A stretch of DNA of 64,000 nt. It comes from JAKVAV01 sp047632755 (GTDB lineage: Bacteria; Bacteroidota; Bacteroidia; Flavobacteriales_D; Cryomorphaceae). The notes under the pieces are model-generated. The model was not told the DNA's origin and ran no database searches. It saw nothing but the letters and a program-made list of their open reading frames with translations. Positions 9,465 to 17,024 of this stretch are shown here, piece after piece (positions within the stretch are counted from its first letter, which is position 1; each line of letters starts with the position of its first letter). Where the stretch lies: NCBI GenBank assembly GCA_047632755.1, contig JBLIDT010000007.1, forward strand, positions 62,001-126,000. Reading direction: 5' to 3'. Position numbers and translations under genes: made by a program.

Positions 9465-10235
9465 TTAGAATTTCAAGTGTTTTACGGCGCGTCCTTGGGA
9501 AGCAATTTCTTTCATGGCTCCAATACCAAGATTGACGTGGGTATCTACAAATGATTTACTCACATTCAAATCACTAGCAATGGTTTTAACCCCCTCAGGA
9601 ACCATTGGCTGGTCAGTAACCAGCAGAAAAGCTCCAGTCGGAATCTTGTTGGCAAATCCTGCCACAAAAATAGTTGCTGTTTCCATGTCAATAGCCATGG
9701 ATCGTGTTTTTCTTAGATACTTTTTGAACTTATCATCGTGCTCCCACACTCGACGGTTGGTCGTGTAAACCGTCCCTGTCCAATAATCGTGTCCCATGTC
9801 TCTTATGGTAGATGAAATGGCCCTCTGCAACATAAAAGACGGAAGTGCTGGAACTTCCTTAGGAAGGTAATCGTGGCTGGTTCCTTCGCCACGGATGGCA
9901 GCAATCGGGAGAATAAAGTCACCTACTGCATTCTTTTTCTTTAGGCCGCCGCATTTTCCCAGAAACAGAACTGCTTTAGGCTTGATGGCGCTTAGGAGAT
10001 CCATTATGGTGGCCGCATTGGCACTACCCATTCCGAAGTTTATAATACTCAGGTCTTTGCTATGCGCACTGGGCATTGCTTTGTTTGTGCCTTGCACTTC
10101 AACTCCTTGAATATGAGCGAATCGATCTACATAGTCGTCAAAATTGGTCAGTAGAATATATTCGCGAAAATCTTCGAGCGCAACACCAGTATATCTGGGA
10201 AGCCAATTGTCTACTATTTCTTTTTTGGTTTTCAT
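9465..10235 (-). CDS. amn: AMP nucleosidase (short Bacteroidota form)
   Basis: AMP nucleosidase splits AMP into adenine and ribose 5-phosphate. This 256-residue protein has only the nucleoside phosphorylase-like catalytic domain and lacks the N-terminal regulatory domain of the roughly 480-residue E. coli Amn, as usual in Bacteroidota. Visible motifs are INFGMGSANAATIMDLL (about 65-81), LGKCGGLKKKNAVGDFILP (about 92-110), and the purine/ribose-binding SMAIDMETATIFV (about 184-196). It is first in a two-gene unit with holA and divergent from the HsdR-N gene. A nucleoside phosphorylase of another specificity is the alternative. Confidence 0.88.
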   Translation of the reverse strand: MKTKKEIVDNWLPRYTGVALEDFREYILLTNFDDYVDRFAHIQGVEVQGTNKAMPSAHSKDLSIINFGMGSANAATIMDLLSAIKPKAVLFLGKCGGLKKKNAVGDFILPIAAIRGEGTSHDYLPKEVPALPSFMLQRAISSTIRDMGHDYWTGTVYTTNRRVWEHDDKFKKYLRKTRSMAIDMETATIFVAGFANKIPTGAFLLVTDQPMVPEGVKTIASDLNVSKSFVDTHVNLGIGAMKEIASQGRAVKHLKF

Positions 10236-10249
10236 GTTATGTTTGTTTG

Positions 10250-10699
10250 ATGCAAATGCTCAATCTACCACCTTATCCCTTCCAAATCTTTAAAGAAGGC
10301 GAAAAGTATAAAATCCTTGACCCGATCCGAAAGAAACGGCTTGTATTAACACCCGAAGAATGGGTGAGGCAACATATGGTAATGTACTTAATAAAAGAGA
10401 AAAATTTTCCTGCGGGCCTTCTCAAGCTGGAAACTGGAGTGAAACACAACCAGCGATTTGGACGAACTGATGCACTTTTTTTAAATCGAGATGGAAAACC
10501 GCTGCTCTTGATTGAATGCAAAGCACCCAGCGTCAAGATAGACCGAGAAACCTTCTATCAAGTGGCGCGTTACAATAGTGCAATTGAGTCGCCTTATGTG
10601 ATCATGACCAACGGGTTGGAGCATATAGTTATCCACTTAGCGATCCAAGAAAGAAAAATCTTGTCTTTGACGGATTTGCCTGACTATAAATACCTTTAA
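10250..10699 (+). CDS. solitary HsdR N-terminal-domain protein (PD-(D/E)xK nuclease-like)
   Basis: A 149-residue protein matching the type I restriction enzyme R-subunit N-terminal domain family (HSDR_N_2), standing alone without helicase, HsdM or HsdS. The nuclease-fold signature is visible as GRTDALFLNRDGKPLLLIE followed by CK near residues 77-97, i.e. the Asp and the E-x-K pair, preceded by LTPEEWVRQHMVMYLI. The start at 10250 (MQMLNLPPYPFQ) is preferred because family members begin with a similar MQxLNLPxYxF. A longer frame reading back to 10076 runs into the amn gene. It is probably a conserved housekeeping protein, not part of a restriction system. Its substrate is unknown. Confidence 0.82.
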   Translation: MQMLNLPPYPFQIFKEGEKYKILDPIRKKRLVLTPEEWVRQHMVMYLIKEKNFPAGLLKLETGVKHNQRFGRTDALFLNRDGKPLLLIECKAPSVKIDRETFYQVARYNSAIESPYVIMTNGLEHIVIHLAIQERKILSLTDLPDYKYL

Positions 10700-10717
10700 T
10701 CAAAATTGAATCTTTTC

Positions 10718-12904
10718 ATGAAATACCTTTTATTTCCTTTTCTGCTTTTTGGATTAGCCCTTCACGCGCAAAAGCGAGAGAATTTCAATTTCGAATTGAG
10801 AGCTGCGCTTAAAACGATGGAGCCTTCCGAAGATCTTCACCTCTACCTTCGTGGCGACTTGAGTCAAATTACTACTTACGTTCGGGCGAATGGGGGAGTA
10901 ATAAAAGGTGCGATTGGAAATATAGTTTCGGTGAGAATTCCTGCTGGCAATATGGAAGCATTGCGCACGGCTGAATACATCGATTTCATCGAGTTTACAT
11001 TGTCCAAGCCGCAAATGCTGGCTGATGTGATGATTACCAATAACAATATTCAGCCCATACATGCTGGAGCAGAACCTTTGCCGCAGGCCTATTTGGGAGA
11101 AAATGTGATTATTGGAATGATTGATTCTGGAATCGAATTGGATCACCCCGATTTTCAAAATGGAGATGGCTCTACAAGGGTTATTGCTTTATGGGATCAC
11201 GTTCAAGATGAGGATGATCCATTCAGAGTTCCTCAGCCTTATGGTTATGGCCAAGAGTGGAATGCAGAGGACATTGATCAAGACATCGACGGTCACGACG
11301 ATCAAGCTCAGTGGTTTGGTCACGGCTCTACTGTTACTGGCGTGGCTGCTGGAAATGCCAATGCTACAGGCAATTTTATTGGAGTAGCTCCACTGGCAGA
11401 TATCATTGTTGTTTCGTCGGATTTTTCGATGCCCAACTGGAAATCTACCATCGCTGACGCGGTTGACTTCATTTTCAATAAAGCCGACGAGTTTGGCAAG
11501 CCCGTTGTGATCAATGCTAGCTTGGGTGATTACTATGGTTCACACGATGGACTTGATGGAGCAGCCTTGTTTATTGACGAGTTGCTCGAAGAGCAATCTG
11601 GAAGATCGATGGTTTCTGCAGCTGGAAACAGCAATAACTTTGATCCTTATCACTTGGCTTACGAGGTGCCTGAGAATGATACGGCTTTCACATGGTTTTC
11701 ATATAACCCCAATTCTGTCATTGGAGAACCATCGGTGTTCTTTGAACTATGGGCTGACTCTGCGGACTTTTACACGACTTCTTACACCATTGGAGCTGAT
11801 TTGGCAGAACCATCGTACTCTTTTGAAGGATATGCTCAGTGGAGAACCGTTGAAGCCAACTTGGGAGAGGTAGTCGCGGACACCATTTTTCAAAACGGAA
11901 ATATCCTCGGGATTGTTGAGACCTGGTGTGGCCAACGTGGCGATCAATACCAGCTTCAAGTTGTCGTAAGAGAAGCCTTCAGTGATCAATACAAATGGCG
12001 ATTTTCTACAACTGGAGGAGGAACCTTCGATGTTTGGAGTTTCGGCCCTTTCGGTTCTTCAGTCATTGAAAGTCAAAATTTGCCCAATCAAGGTCAGTTT
12101 CCAGATATGATCAATTACCAACTGCCAGATAAGTTTAAAACCACCGTTGACTCTTGGACTTGCTCTGACAATGTGATCACCGTAGCCAATTACGTAAATC
12201 GGAATGAGTACGTGAATTACTTGGGCGAGACCACTTTCGTCCCAGGAATAGTGCCGCTTGATATTTCGATAAACTCCAGTCAAGGACCTACCCGCGATAA
12301 TCGACACAAGCCTGATATCGCAGCCTCTGGAGATTATACGCTAAGTGCAGGCCGACTTGCCAACTTGGCTTCTCTGATTGCTAGCAATCCTGATCGAGTT
12401 GCAGAAGGAGGAATGCATTACCGAAACGGAGGAACATCAATGGCTTCTCCTGTAGTAGCTGGCGTTGCGGCGCTCTATTTTGACCGCGATCCCGAAGCAA
12501 CTTTTGAAGAGGTTAAAACGGCGATCATTGAAAACGCTCTCGCAGATGAATTCACTGGAGTACTTCCGAACTTTCGCTGGGGTCATGGAAAACTCAATGG
12601 CTTTGCCACTCTCACAGAGCCTTTTGGAGTGACTTCTTCTGAGTTTGTCGCTGCAAATGGAACGATCAAGATTTACCCCAATCCGACGAGAGGAGACTTA
12701 AACATTGTAAACTACCAGGGTGATCTTCGCGGAATAGATCTTTATGACCTTTCGGGACGACTCGTCAAATCAATTAATTTGAGTGGAAATAGCGAAGGAA
12801 TCATCAATATTTCTCTTCAAGATATCGCCGACGGAGTATACATTGTACAAGCCCTCCAAGGGAATGGCGAATTGCTTCAGTCGAAATTGATGATTGAAAA
12901 GTAA
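10718..12904 (+). CDS. secreted subtilisin-like (S8) peptidase with T9SS type A sorting domain
   Basis: An extracellular serine protease of family S8. From the ATG at 10718 it has 728 residues: a signal peptide (residues 1-18, ending LALHAQ), a short pro-region, then the catalytic triad Asp136 in GMIDSGIELDHPDF, His202 in FGHGSTVTGVAAGNA, and Ser574 in GGTSMASPVVAGVAAL. A roughly 190-residue beta-rich insert separates the His and Ser regions. The last 80 residues (IKIYPNPTRGDLNIVNY ... GVYIVQAL ... LMIEK) are a T9SS type A C-terminal domain, so it should cross the outer membrane by type IX secretion. A TTG codon at 10706 is an alternative start. The substrate is unknown. Confidence 0.93.
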   Translation: MKYLLFPFLLFGLALHAQKRENFNFELRAALKTMEPSEDLHLYLRGDLSQITTYVRANGGVIKGAIGNIVSVRIPAGNMEALRTAEYIDFIEFTLSKPQMLADVMITNNNIQPIHAGAEPLPQAYLGENVIIGMIDSGIELDHPDFQNGDGSTRVIALWDHVQDEDDPFRVPQPYGYGQEWNAEDIDQDIDGHDDQAQWFGHGSTVTGVAAGNANATGNFIGVAPLADIIVVSSDFSMPNWKSTIADAVDFIFNKADEFGKPVVINASLGDYYGSHDGLDGAALFIDELLEEQSGRSMVSAAGNSNNFDPYHLAYEVPENDTAFTWFSYNPNSVIGEPSVFFELWADSADFYTTSYTIGADLAEPSYSFEGYAQWRTVEANLGEVVADTIFQNGNILGIVETWCGQRGDQYQLQVVVREAFSDQYKWRFSTTGGGTFDVWSFGPFGSSVIESQNLPNQGQFPDMINYQLPDKFKTTVDSWTCSDNVITVANYVNRNEYVNYLGETTFVPGIVPLDISINSSQGPTRDNRHKPDIAASGDYTLSAGRLANLASLIASNPDRVAEGGMHYRNGGTSMASPVVAGVAALYFDRDPEATFEEVKTAIIENALADEFTGVLPNFRWGHGKLNGFATLTEPFGVTSSEFVAANGTIKIYPNPTRGDLNIVNYQGDLRGIDLYDLSGRLVKSINLSGNSEGIINISLQDIADGVYIVQALQGNGELLQSKLMIEK

Positions 12905-12917
12905 TTCTTTAGATTTG
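12887..12917 (+). promoter_or_regulatory. promoter of the DUF5606 gene
   Basis: TTG at 12887-12889, 20 bases, and TAGATTTG at 12910-12917 match the Bacteroidota consensus. The -33 part lies inside the 3' end of the subtilase gene. The ATG follows 21 bases after the box. Confidence 0.6.
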
Positions 12918-12938
12918 CGCCCTCTCAAAAAATAATCA

Positions 12939-13469
12939 ATGGATTTAACTCAAATATTGTCAATCGCGGGAAAGCCTGGTCTTTTCAAAATCTTAAACCA
13001 ATCTCGAGGTGGTGTAGTGGTTACTTCACTAAACGACGGTAAAAAGATGGTGGTCGGCCAAACGCAACGCGTAAGTACCCTGAGCGATATTTCCATTTAC
13101 ACCCTTGAAGGTGATGAGCCTCTATCTAACATTTTTGAAATGATGCGAGAGCAATCGGGCGGAAAAGAAGTTGAGATAGACGCTAAGGATCCCGATACTT
13201 TGCGCGAATACTTCTTCAAAATCTTCCCCGAGCACGATGAAGACCGCGTGTATCCTTCTGACATCAAAAAGATGATCAAGTGGTTCAACCTTCTTTTGGA
13301 AAAAGGTCTTCTTGAAAAAGAGGATGAGGAGAAAAAAGAAGAGCTAAAAGCCGAAAAAAAGGAAGCCGAAGAAGCTCCAAAACCTGAGGAAGCCGTGGAA
13401 GAAGTTGAGGATAAGGCTAAAGCCAAAAAAGCTGAGGTTAAAGAGCCAGCAGCGAAAAAAGCTGATTAG
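12939..13469 (+). CDS. DUF5606 family protein
   Basis: A 176-residue cytoplasmic protein of the Bacteroidota family DUF5606, function unknown. The conserved part is residues 1-130: MDLTQILSIAGKPGLFKIL, then NGGVVVTSL-like and ISIYTLEGDEPLSNIF segments. The tail from about 130 is low-complexity, highly charged and made almost entirely of Lys, Glu and Ala, and is likely disordered. It has its own promoter at 12887-12917 and stands alone between the subtilase and the convergent ATPase gene. Confidence 0.85.
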   Translation: MDLTQILSIAGKPGLFKILNQSRGGVVVTSLNDGKKMVVGQTQRVSTLSDISIYTLEGDEPLSNIFEMMREQSGGKEVEIDAKDPDTLREYFFKIFPEHDEDRVYPSDIKKMIKWFNLLLEKGLLEKEDEEKKEELKAEKKEAEEAPKPEEAVEEVEDKAKAKKAEVKEPAAKKAD

Positions 13470-13534
13470 TATTTATATGGTACAATTCTCGCCTTGTTAT
13501 TTTGGAGGGTTGTGCTGAACTATAGTAAACCACA

Positions 13535-14668
13535 TTATTTCAGCCATTCCGAAAAATTATCCTGATTAATCACTTGAAATGATGCATCGGGATAGCCATT
13601 CTTCCATTTTGATGGTGTCTTAGCCGTTGATTTTTTCCATTTCAATTCATACCCGAACAAAGAACCATCTCTTTCTTCTACCCAGTCTATTTCCTGTTGA
13701 TCGTAAGTTCGCCAGAAATAATTATTTGAAGAAATGCGCCGATACTCTTGGAATTTCAGACGCTCGCTTATGATGTAGTTTTCCCACAGCATACCTACGT
13801 CATTTCTGGCTTCGAGAGAATTGAAATTTGCGATCACTGCATTTCTGATTCCATTATCGAGAAAGTACCACCTTGAGTTCTTGGTGATTTCTTTTCGTAA
13901 GTTTCTGCTAAACCCTTCTACTTTGTGAAGTATGAAAACTTTACTCAATAAGTCGAGGTATTTTTCGACAGTGTTTTTGCTGATGCCCAATTGTTTTCCC
14001 AGTTCTTGAAGAGATACTTCTCCCCCTATTTGGAAGGCGATAAGCCTGAGTAGGTTGAATATTTTCTGAGAATTTTTAATGTCTTCATAAACCAAAATGT
14101 CCTTGAGGAGATACGAACTGATCATCTCATTTAAGTAGTCTCTTTTGTCTTCCTTGTCTGGAAGGTGAAGCAATTCAGGATAATTCCCGAACACCAAACG
14201 TTCCTTGACCTTTTCCGATTTATTGATTTTTGTTTCGCTTTGGTTGTACTCATTTTCTGATAAAGGAAATAAGTGAAAAGTGTACTTTCTTCCCGTCAGA
14301 GGTTCGCCCACATTTTTATTTATATCAAATGACGAAGAGCCAGAGATGATGATTTTAAGATCTTTTATCTCGTCGATCATCAACTTTAGTTTGAGACCTA
14401 TTTCGGGTATTTTCTGAGCCTCATCGATGTAGAGCAGTTGGCTTGAGCCAATAATCTGTTTGTAGTGCTCTACGCTTCTGTTGGCCAGTTGATCATGCAC
14501 ATTTATATCTTCGCCGTTCAGGTAAAGAAAGGGCTCTCCCAGTTCATTCAATAGCTCATTTACAAGCACGGTTTTTCCAACTCTTCTGGCACCAAGCACC
14601 ATAAGCACTTTGCCGGGTTGAAGCTTATTTTGAATCCTGATCGCAAGTTCTCTATTTATTTTTACCAT
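13535..14668 (-). CDS. AAA ATPase with DUF4143 C-terminal domain
   Basis: A 377-residue ATP-binding protein of the AAA_14/DUF4143 family, common in bacteria but without an agreed role. Walker A is GARRVGKT at residues 26-33 and Walker B is LLYIDEAQKIPE near 80. A sensor-like IIISGSSSFDI follows near 109. A winged-helix segment (LGKQLGISKNTVEKYLDLL) sits near 222-240. The C-terminal domain ends with EIDWVEERDGSLFGYELKWKK-like residues near 335-355, resembling a PD-(D/E)xK nuclease core. Two matching inverted repeats lie immediately upstream of the start. It is a single-gene unit and likely an accessory gene. Confidence 0.88.
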   Translation of the reverse strand: MVKINRELAIRIQNKLQPGKVLMVLGARRVGKTVLVNELLNELGEPFLYLNGEDINVHDQLANRSVEHYKQIIGSSQLLYIDEAQKIPEIGLKLKLMIDEIKDLKIIISGSSSFDINKNVGEPLTGRKYTFHLFPLSENEYNQSETKINKSEKVKERLVFGNYPELLHLPDKEDKRDYLNEMISSYLLKDILVYEDIKNSQKIFNLLRLIAFQIGGEVSLQELGKQLGISKNTVEKYLDLLSKVFILHKVEGFSRNLRKEITKNSRWYFLDNGIRNAVIANFNSLEARNDVGMLWENYIISERLKFQEYRRISSNNYFWRTYDQQEIDWVEERDGSLFGYELKWKKSTAKTPSKWKNGYPDASFQVINQDNFSEWLK

Positions 14669-14673
14669 AATTC

Positions 14674-14721
14674 CGTCACGTTACTGACGCAATTTATATA
14701 AAAAAAGTCAACTAACTGACT
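14674..14721. repeat. pair of inverted repeats, candidate operator of the ATPase gene
   Basis: Two 16-base imperfectly related palindromes each have 5-base arms and a 6-base spacer: CGTCA-CGTTAC-TGACG at 14674-14689 and AGTCA-ACTAAC-TGACT at 14706-14721. Their centres are exactly 32 bases apart, three helical turns, so bound proteins would lie on the same face. The first begins 6 bases upstream of the ATPase ATG (minus strand). A related half-site, AGTCAGTAAC, lies at 14765-14774. This looks like a regulator binding region; the regulator is unknown. Confidence 0.6.
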
Positions 14722-14776
14722 AAATTAAGCATAATCGACCCAGGGTTAGTACGGATATGATTCAAGTCAGTAACAG

Positions 14777-14795
14777 AAAAACCCTATGAAGGGTT
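14777..14795 (-). terminator. Rho-independent terminator of murB
   Basis: On the minus strand, AACCCT-TCAT-AGGGTT forms a 6-base-pair stem with a 4-base loop and runs into a T tract (the A tract at 14777-14781 on the plus strand). It lies 25 bases downstream of the murB stop. Confidence 0.6.
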
Positions 14796-14819
14796 GACGC
14801 AGTTTGCTGAAAAGCGGTC

Positions 14820-15836
14820 TCAAAAAATATTCACTTCTCTCTCCAACTCAACTCCAAATTTCTTTTTGACGTCTGCTAAAATCTCCGTCGAGAGATCGTA
14901 AATCTGGCTTCCCGTTGCGCCGCCGTGATTCACCAAAACCAAAGCTTGCTTGGCGTGAACGCCGTAGTTTTCTCGTCGAAATCCTTTCCAGCCTGATTTT
15001 TCAATAAGCCATCCTGCCGCTAACTTGTACTTGCCTTCAGGAGCAGGATAAAAGGGCATCGAAGGATTTTCATCAACGAGTCTTCGGTAGACTTCTTCTG
15101 TCACAAGGGGATTCTTGAAAAAGCTACCCGCATTGCCGATCACCTTCGGATCGGGGAGCTTGGAGCTGCGGATATTGATCACCGCTTGACTTACATCGGC
15201 GATGGTGGGCTCGTGAATTCCCAAGGAATTCAATTCTCCTTTAATGGCTCCGTATGATGTGTTGAGTTGCGGTTTTTTGAGCAATCGAAAAGTCACCGAT
15301 ACTATAATGAATTTGTTTTTTAGTTGTCTTTTGAAAACACTTTCTCGGTAACCAAATTGACAGGCCTCCGCATCGAAGGTTTCCGTTTCGAGCGTCTCTA
15401 AATTGAACGCTTCCAATTCGTGAAAACAGTCTTTTACTTCCACACCGTAAGCGCCAATGTTTTGCATTGGGCTGGCGCCAACATTACCTGGGATCAGCGA
15501 AAGATTTTCCAATCCCGCCCATCCGTTGTTGATGCATTCCACTACGAGTTCGTGCCAATTCACACCTGCACCTGACTTCACATAAAAGTGTTCATTGTCC
15601 TCTCTGATCAGTTCCATTCCAGGAACTTCGTTTTTCAAAACAAGTCCTTCAAAATCTGAAGTGAGAAGGAGATTGCTTCCGCCGCCTAAGACGAGTCGAG
15701 GCATAGCGCTGAGCTCTTCGTTACTGAAGATTTCTCTCAAATCTGCTGCTGAAGAAAAGCGAACCATCTTAGCAGCTTTGGCAGCAATTCCAAATGTGTT
15801 GAACGCTTTGAGGGAAGCATTTTCTAAAATCTCCAT
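14820..15836 (-). CDS. murB: UDP-N-acetylenolpyruvoylglucosamine reductase
   Basis: MurB reduces UDP-GlcNAc-enolpyruvate to UDP-MurNAc with NADPH and FAD, a cytoplasmic step of peptidoglycan synthesis. The 338-residue protein has the FAD-binding motif LVLGGGSNLLLTSDF (about 47-61), the substrate region IPGNVGASPMQNIGAYGVEV (about 115-134), and the catalytic serine in GNAGSFFKNP (about 238). The internal YGVHAKQALVLVNHGGA segment is typical of the long type I enzyme. It is followed by its own terminator and is divergent from the glycosyltransferase pair. Confidence 0.96.
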   Translation of the reverse strand: MEILENASLKAFNTFGIAAKAAKMVRFSSAADLREIFSNEELSAMPRLVLGGGSNLLLTSDFEGLVLKNEVPGMELIREDNEHFYVKSGAGVNWHELVVECINNGWAGLENLSLIPGNVGASPMQNIGAYGVEVKDCFHELEAFNLETLETETFDAEACQFGYRESVFKRQLKNKFIIVSVTFRLLKKPQLNTSYGAIKGELNSLGIHEPTIADVSQAVINIRSSKLPDPKVIGNAGSFFKNPLVTEEVYRRLVDENPSMPFYPAPEGKYKLAAGWLIEKSGWKGFRRENYGVHAKQALVLVNHGGATGSQIYDLSTEILADVKKKFGVELEREVNIF

Positions 15837-15852
15837 AGGGGCAATTTTGCTA

Positions 15853-15860
15853 CAAAACTA
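15853..15860 (-). promoter_or_regulatory. putative -7 element of murB
   Basis: TAGTTTTG on the minus strand (a perfect TAnnTTTG), 16 bases before the murB ATG. The divergent -7 box of the glycosyltransferase gene lies only 28 bases away, so the two promoters overlap. Confidence 0.4.
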
Positions 15861-15888
15861 AACTGAATTCCGGTTCGAACGACTTCAC

Positions 15889-15896
15889 TACTTTTG
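15889..15896 (+). promoter_or_regulatory. putative -7 element of the glycosyltransferase unit
   Basis: TACTTTTG is a perfect TAnnTTTG box. Transcription would begin near 15902, at or just before the GTG at 15903, so the mRNA might be leaderless. The box overlaps the alternative TTG start at 15894, which argues against that start. Confidence 0.4.
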
Positions 15897-15902
15897 GCAA
15901 TC

Positions 15903-17024
15903 GTGAAAAAACGAATAATCGTATCCGTAAGCAATGACCTAGCCACCGACCAACGGGTGCGCAAGCAATGTGACGAGCTGTGGAAGGCGGGATACGACAT
16001 TTTGCTTTTAGGCAGGCTGCTGCCGAGTAGTCCAAATTTCGAAAGGGCATACAAAACGCAGAGAGCCAAGTTGCTCTTCAATAATGGAGCGCTCTTTTAC
16101 GCTTCGCTCAATGTTTTTCTCTTTTTCAAGATTCTCTTTTCGCGCGTCGATATCCTTTGGGCCAATGATTTGGATACGCTTCCTGCGAATTGGCTTGTTT
16201 CATTGATCAAGCGCAAACCACTGATCTACGATTCCCACGAATATTTCACGGAAGTGCCCGAAATTCAGCACAAGCCAAGAGTGAAAAAAGTCTGGCGATT
16301 CTTTGAAAAGAAATGCATCGGCAGAGCTGAGGTGGTGATCACAGTGAGCCCTTCTATTGCTAATTTGCTCAAAGAGACCTATCAGCTTGATGAGGTCCTC
16401 ACCGTGCGAAATGTTCCGATGGGGAGTACTGATTTACCCCTGGCGACAAAGACCGAATTGGGATTCGATGAAAATCGATTTATGCTTTTGCTTCAAGGCG
16501 CGGGAATCAATATGAATCGGGGAGGAGAGGAGCTGGTGGAAGCCATGAAGCATATCGAAAAAGCCGACTTGGTGATTATTGGCAGTGGAGACGCGCTGCC
16601 AGATTTAAAGCGAATGGCCAATGAGTTTGACTTGAATGATAAGATCAGTTTTCTACCTAGAATGCCCTATGAGGAAATGATGCGCTACACTTCGGCGGCC
16701 GATTTGGGATTCTCCTTAGACAAAGACGGGAATCTGAATTACCGATTTAGCCTGCCCAATAAGATCTTCGATTACGCCATGGCTGGTTTGCCAATGGTCA
16801 CATCAGATCTTCCTGAAGTAGCCGCTTTCGTAAAAGGAAATGAAATTGGTCATGTCCTAACTGAAGTCACACCAAAAGAAATTTCGATGCAAGTGAACCA
16901 ATTGCTTTCCAATCCAAGTAGATTGGAGCTTCTCAAGAACAAGGCTTCTAAGATGTCGGCAGAACTATCGTGGGAAAAGGAATTTGCTCCTGTATTGATA
17001 AAAATCAAGGAGATCGATGACTGA
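15903..17024 (+). CDS. glycosyltransferase family 4 protein
   Basis: A GT-B fold glycosyltransferase of 373 residues; donor and acceptor are unknown. The N-terminus KKRIIVSVSNDLATDQRVRK is typical of Bacteroidota GT4 enzymes. The DSHEYFTEVPE segment (about 105) and the C-terminal half with LLQGAGINMNRGGEELVEAM and the donor-site region FDYAMAGLPMVTSDLPEV (about 285-302) support the call. The frame also opens with TTG at 15894; GTG at 15903 is preferred from family N-termini and the promoter position. It overlaps the next glycosyltransferase by 8 bases, so they are co-translated and may act on one glycan. Confidence 0.88.
   Translation: MKKRIIVSVSNDLATDQRVRKQCDELWKAGYDILLLGRLLPSSPNFERAYKTQRAKLLFNNGALFYASLNVFLFFKILFSRVDILWANDLDTLPANWLVSLIKRKPLIYDSHEYFTEVPEIQHKPRVKKVWRFFEKKCIGRAEVVITVSPSIANLLKETYQLDEVLTVRNVPMGSTDLPLATKTELGFDENRFMLLLQGAGINMNRGGEELVEAMKHIEKADLVIIGSGDALPDLKRMANEFDLNDKISFLPRMPYEEMMRYTSAADLGFSLDKDGNLNYRFSLPNKIFDYAMAGLPMVTSDLPEVAAFVKGNEIGHVLTEVTPKEISMQVNQLLSNPSRLELLKNKASKMSAELSWEKEFAPVLIKIKEIDD

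Noticed and set aside
10238..10245. TATGTTTG as promoter of the HsdR-N gene
   Set aside because: Transcription would begin at about 10251, just after the family-supported start at 10250, so the motif is more likely chance.
10076..10249. N-terminal extension of the HsdR-N reading frame
   Set aside because: It runs antisense through the amn start and has no similarity to the family N-terminus.
13535..14721. ATPase gene with flanking repeats as an insertion element
   Set aside because: The inverted repeats are both on one side of the gene, are themselves palindromic, and there is no matching sequence at the other end.
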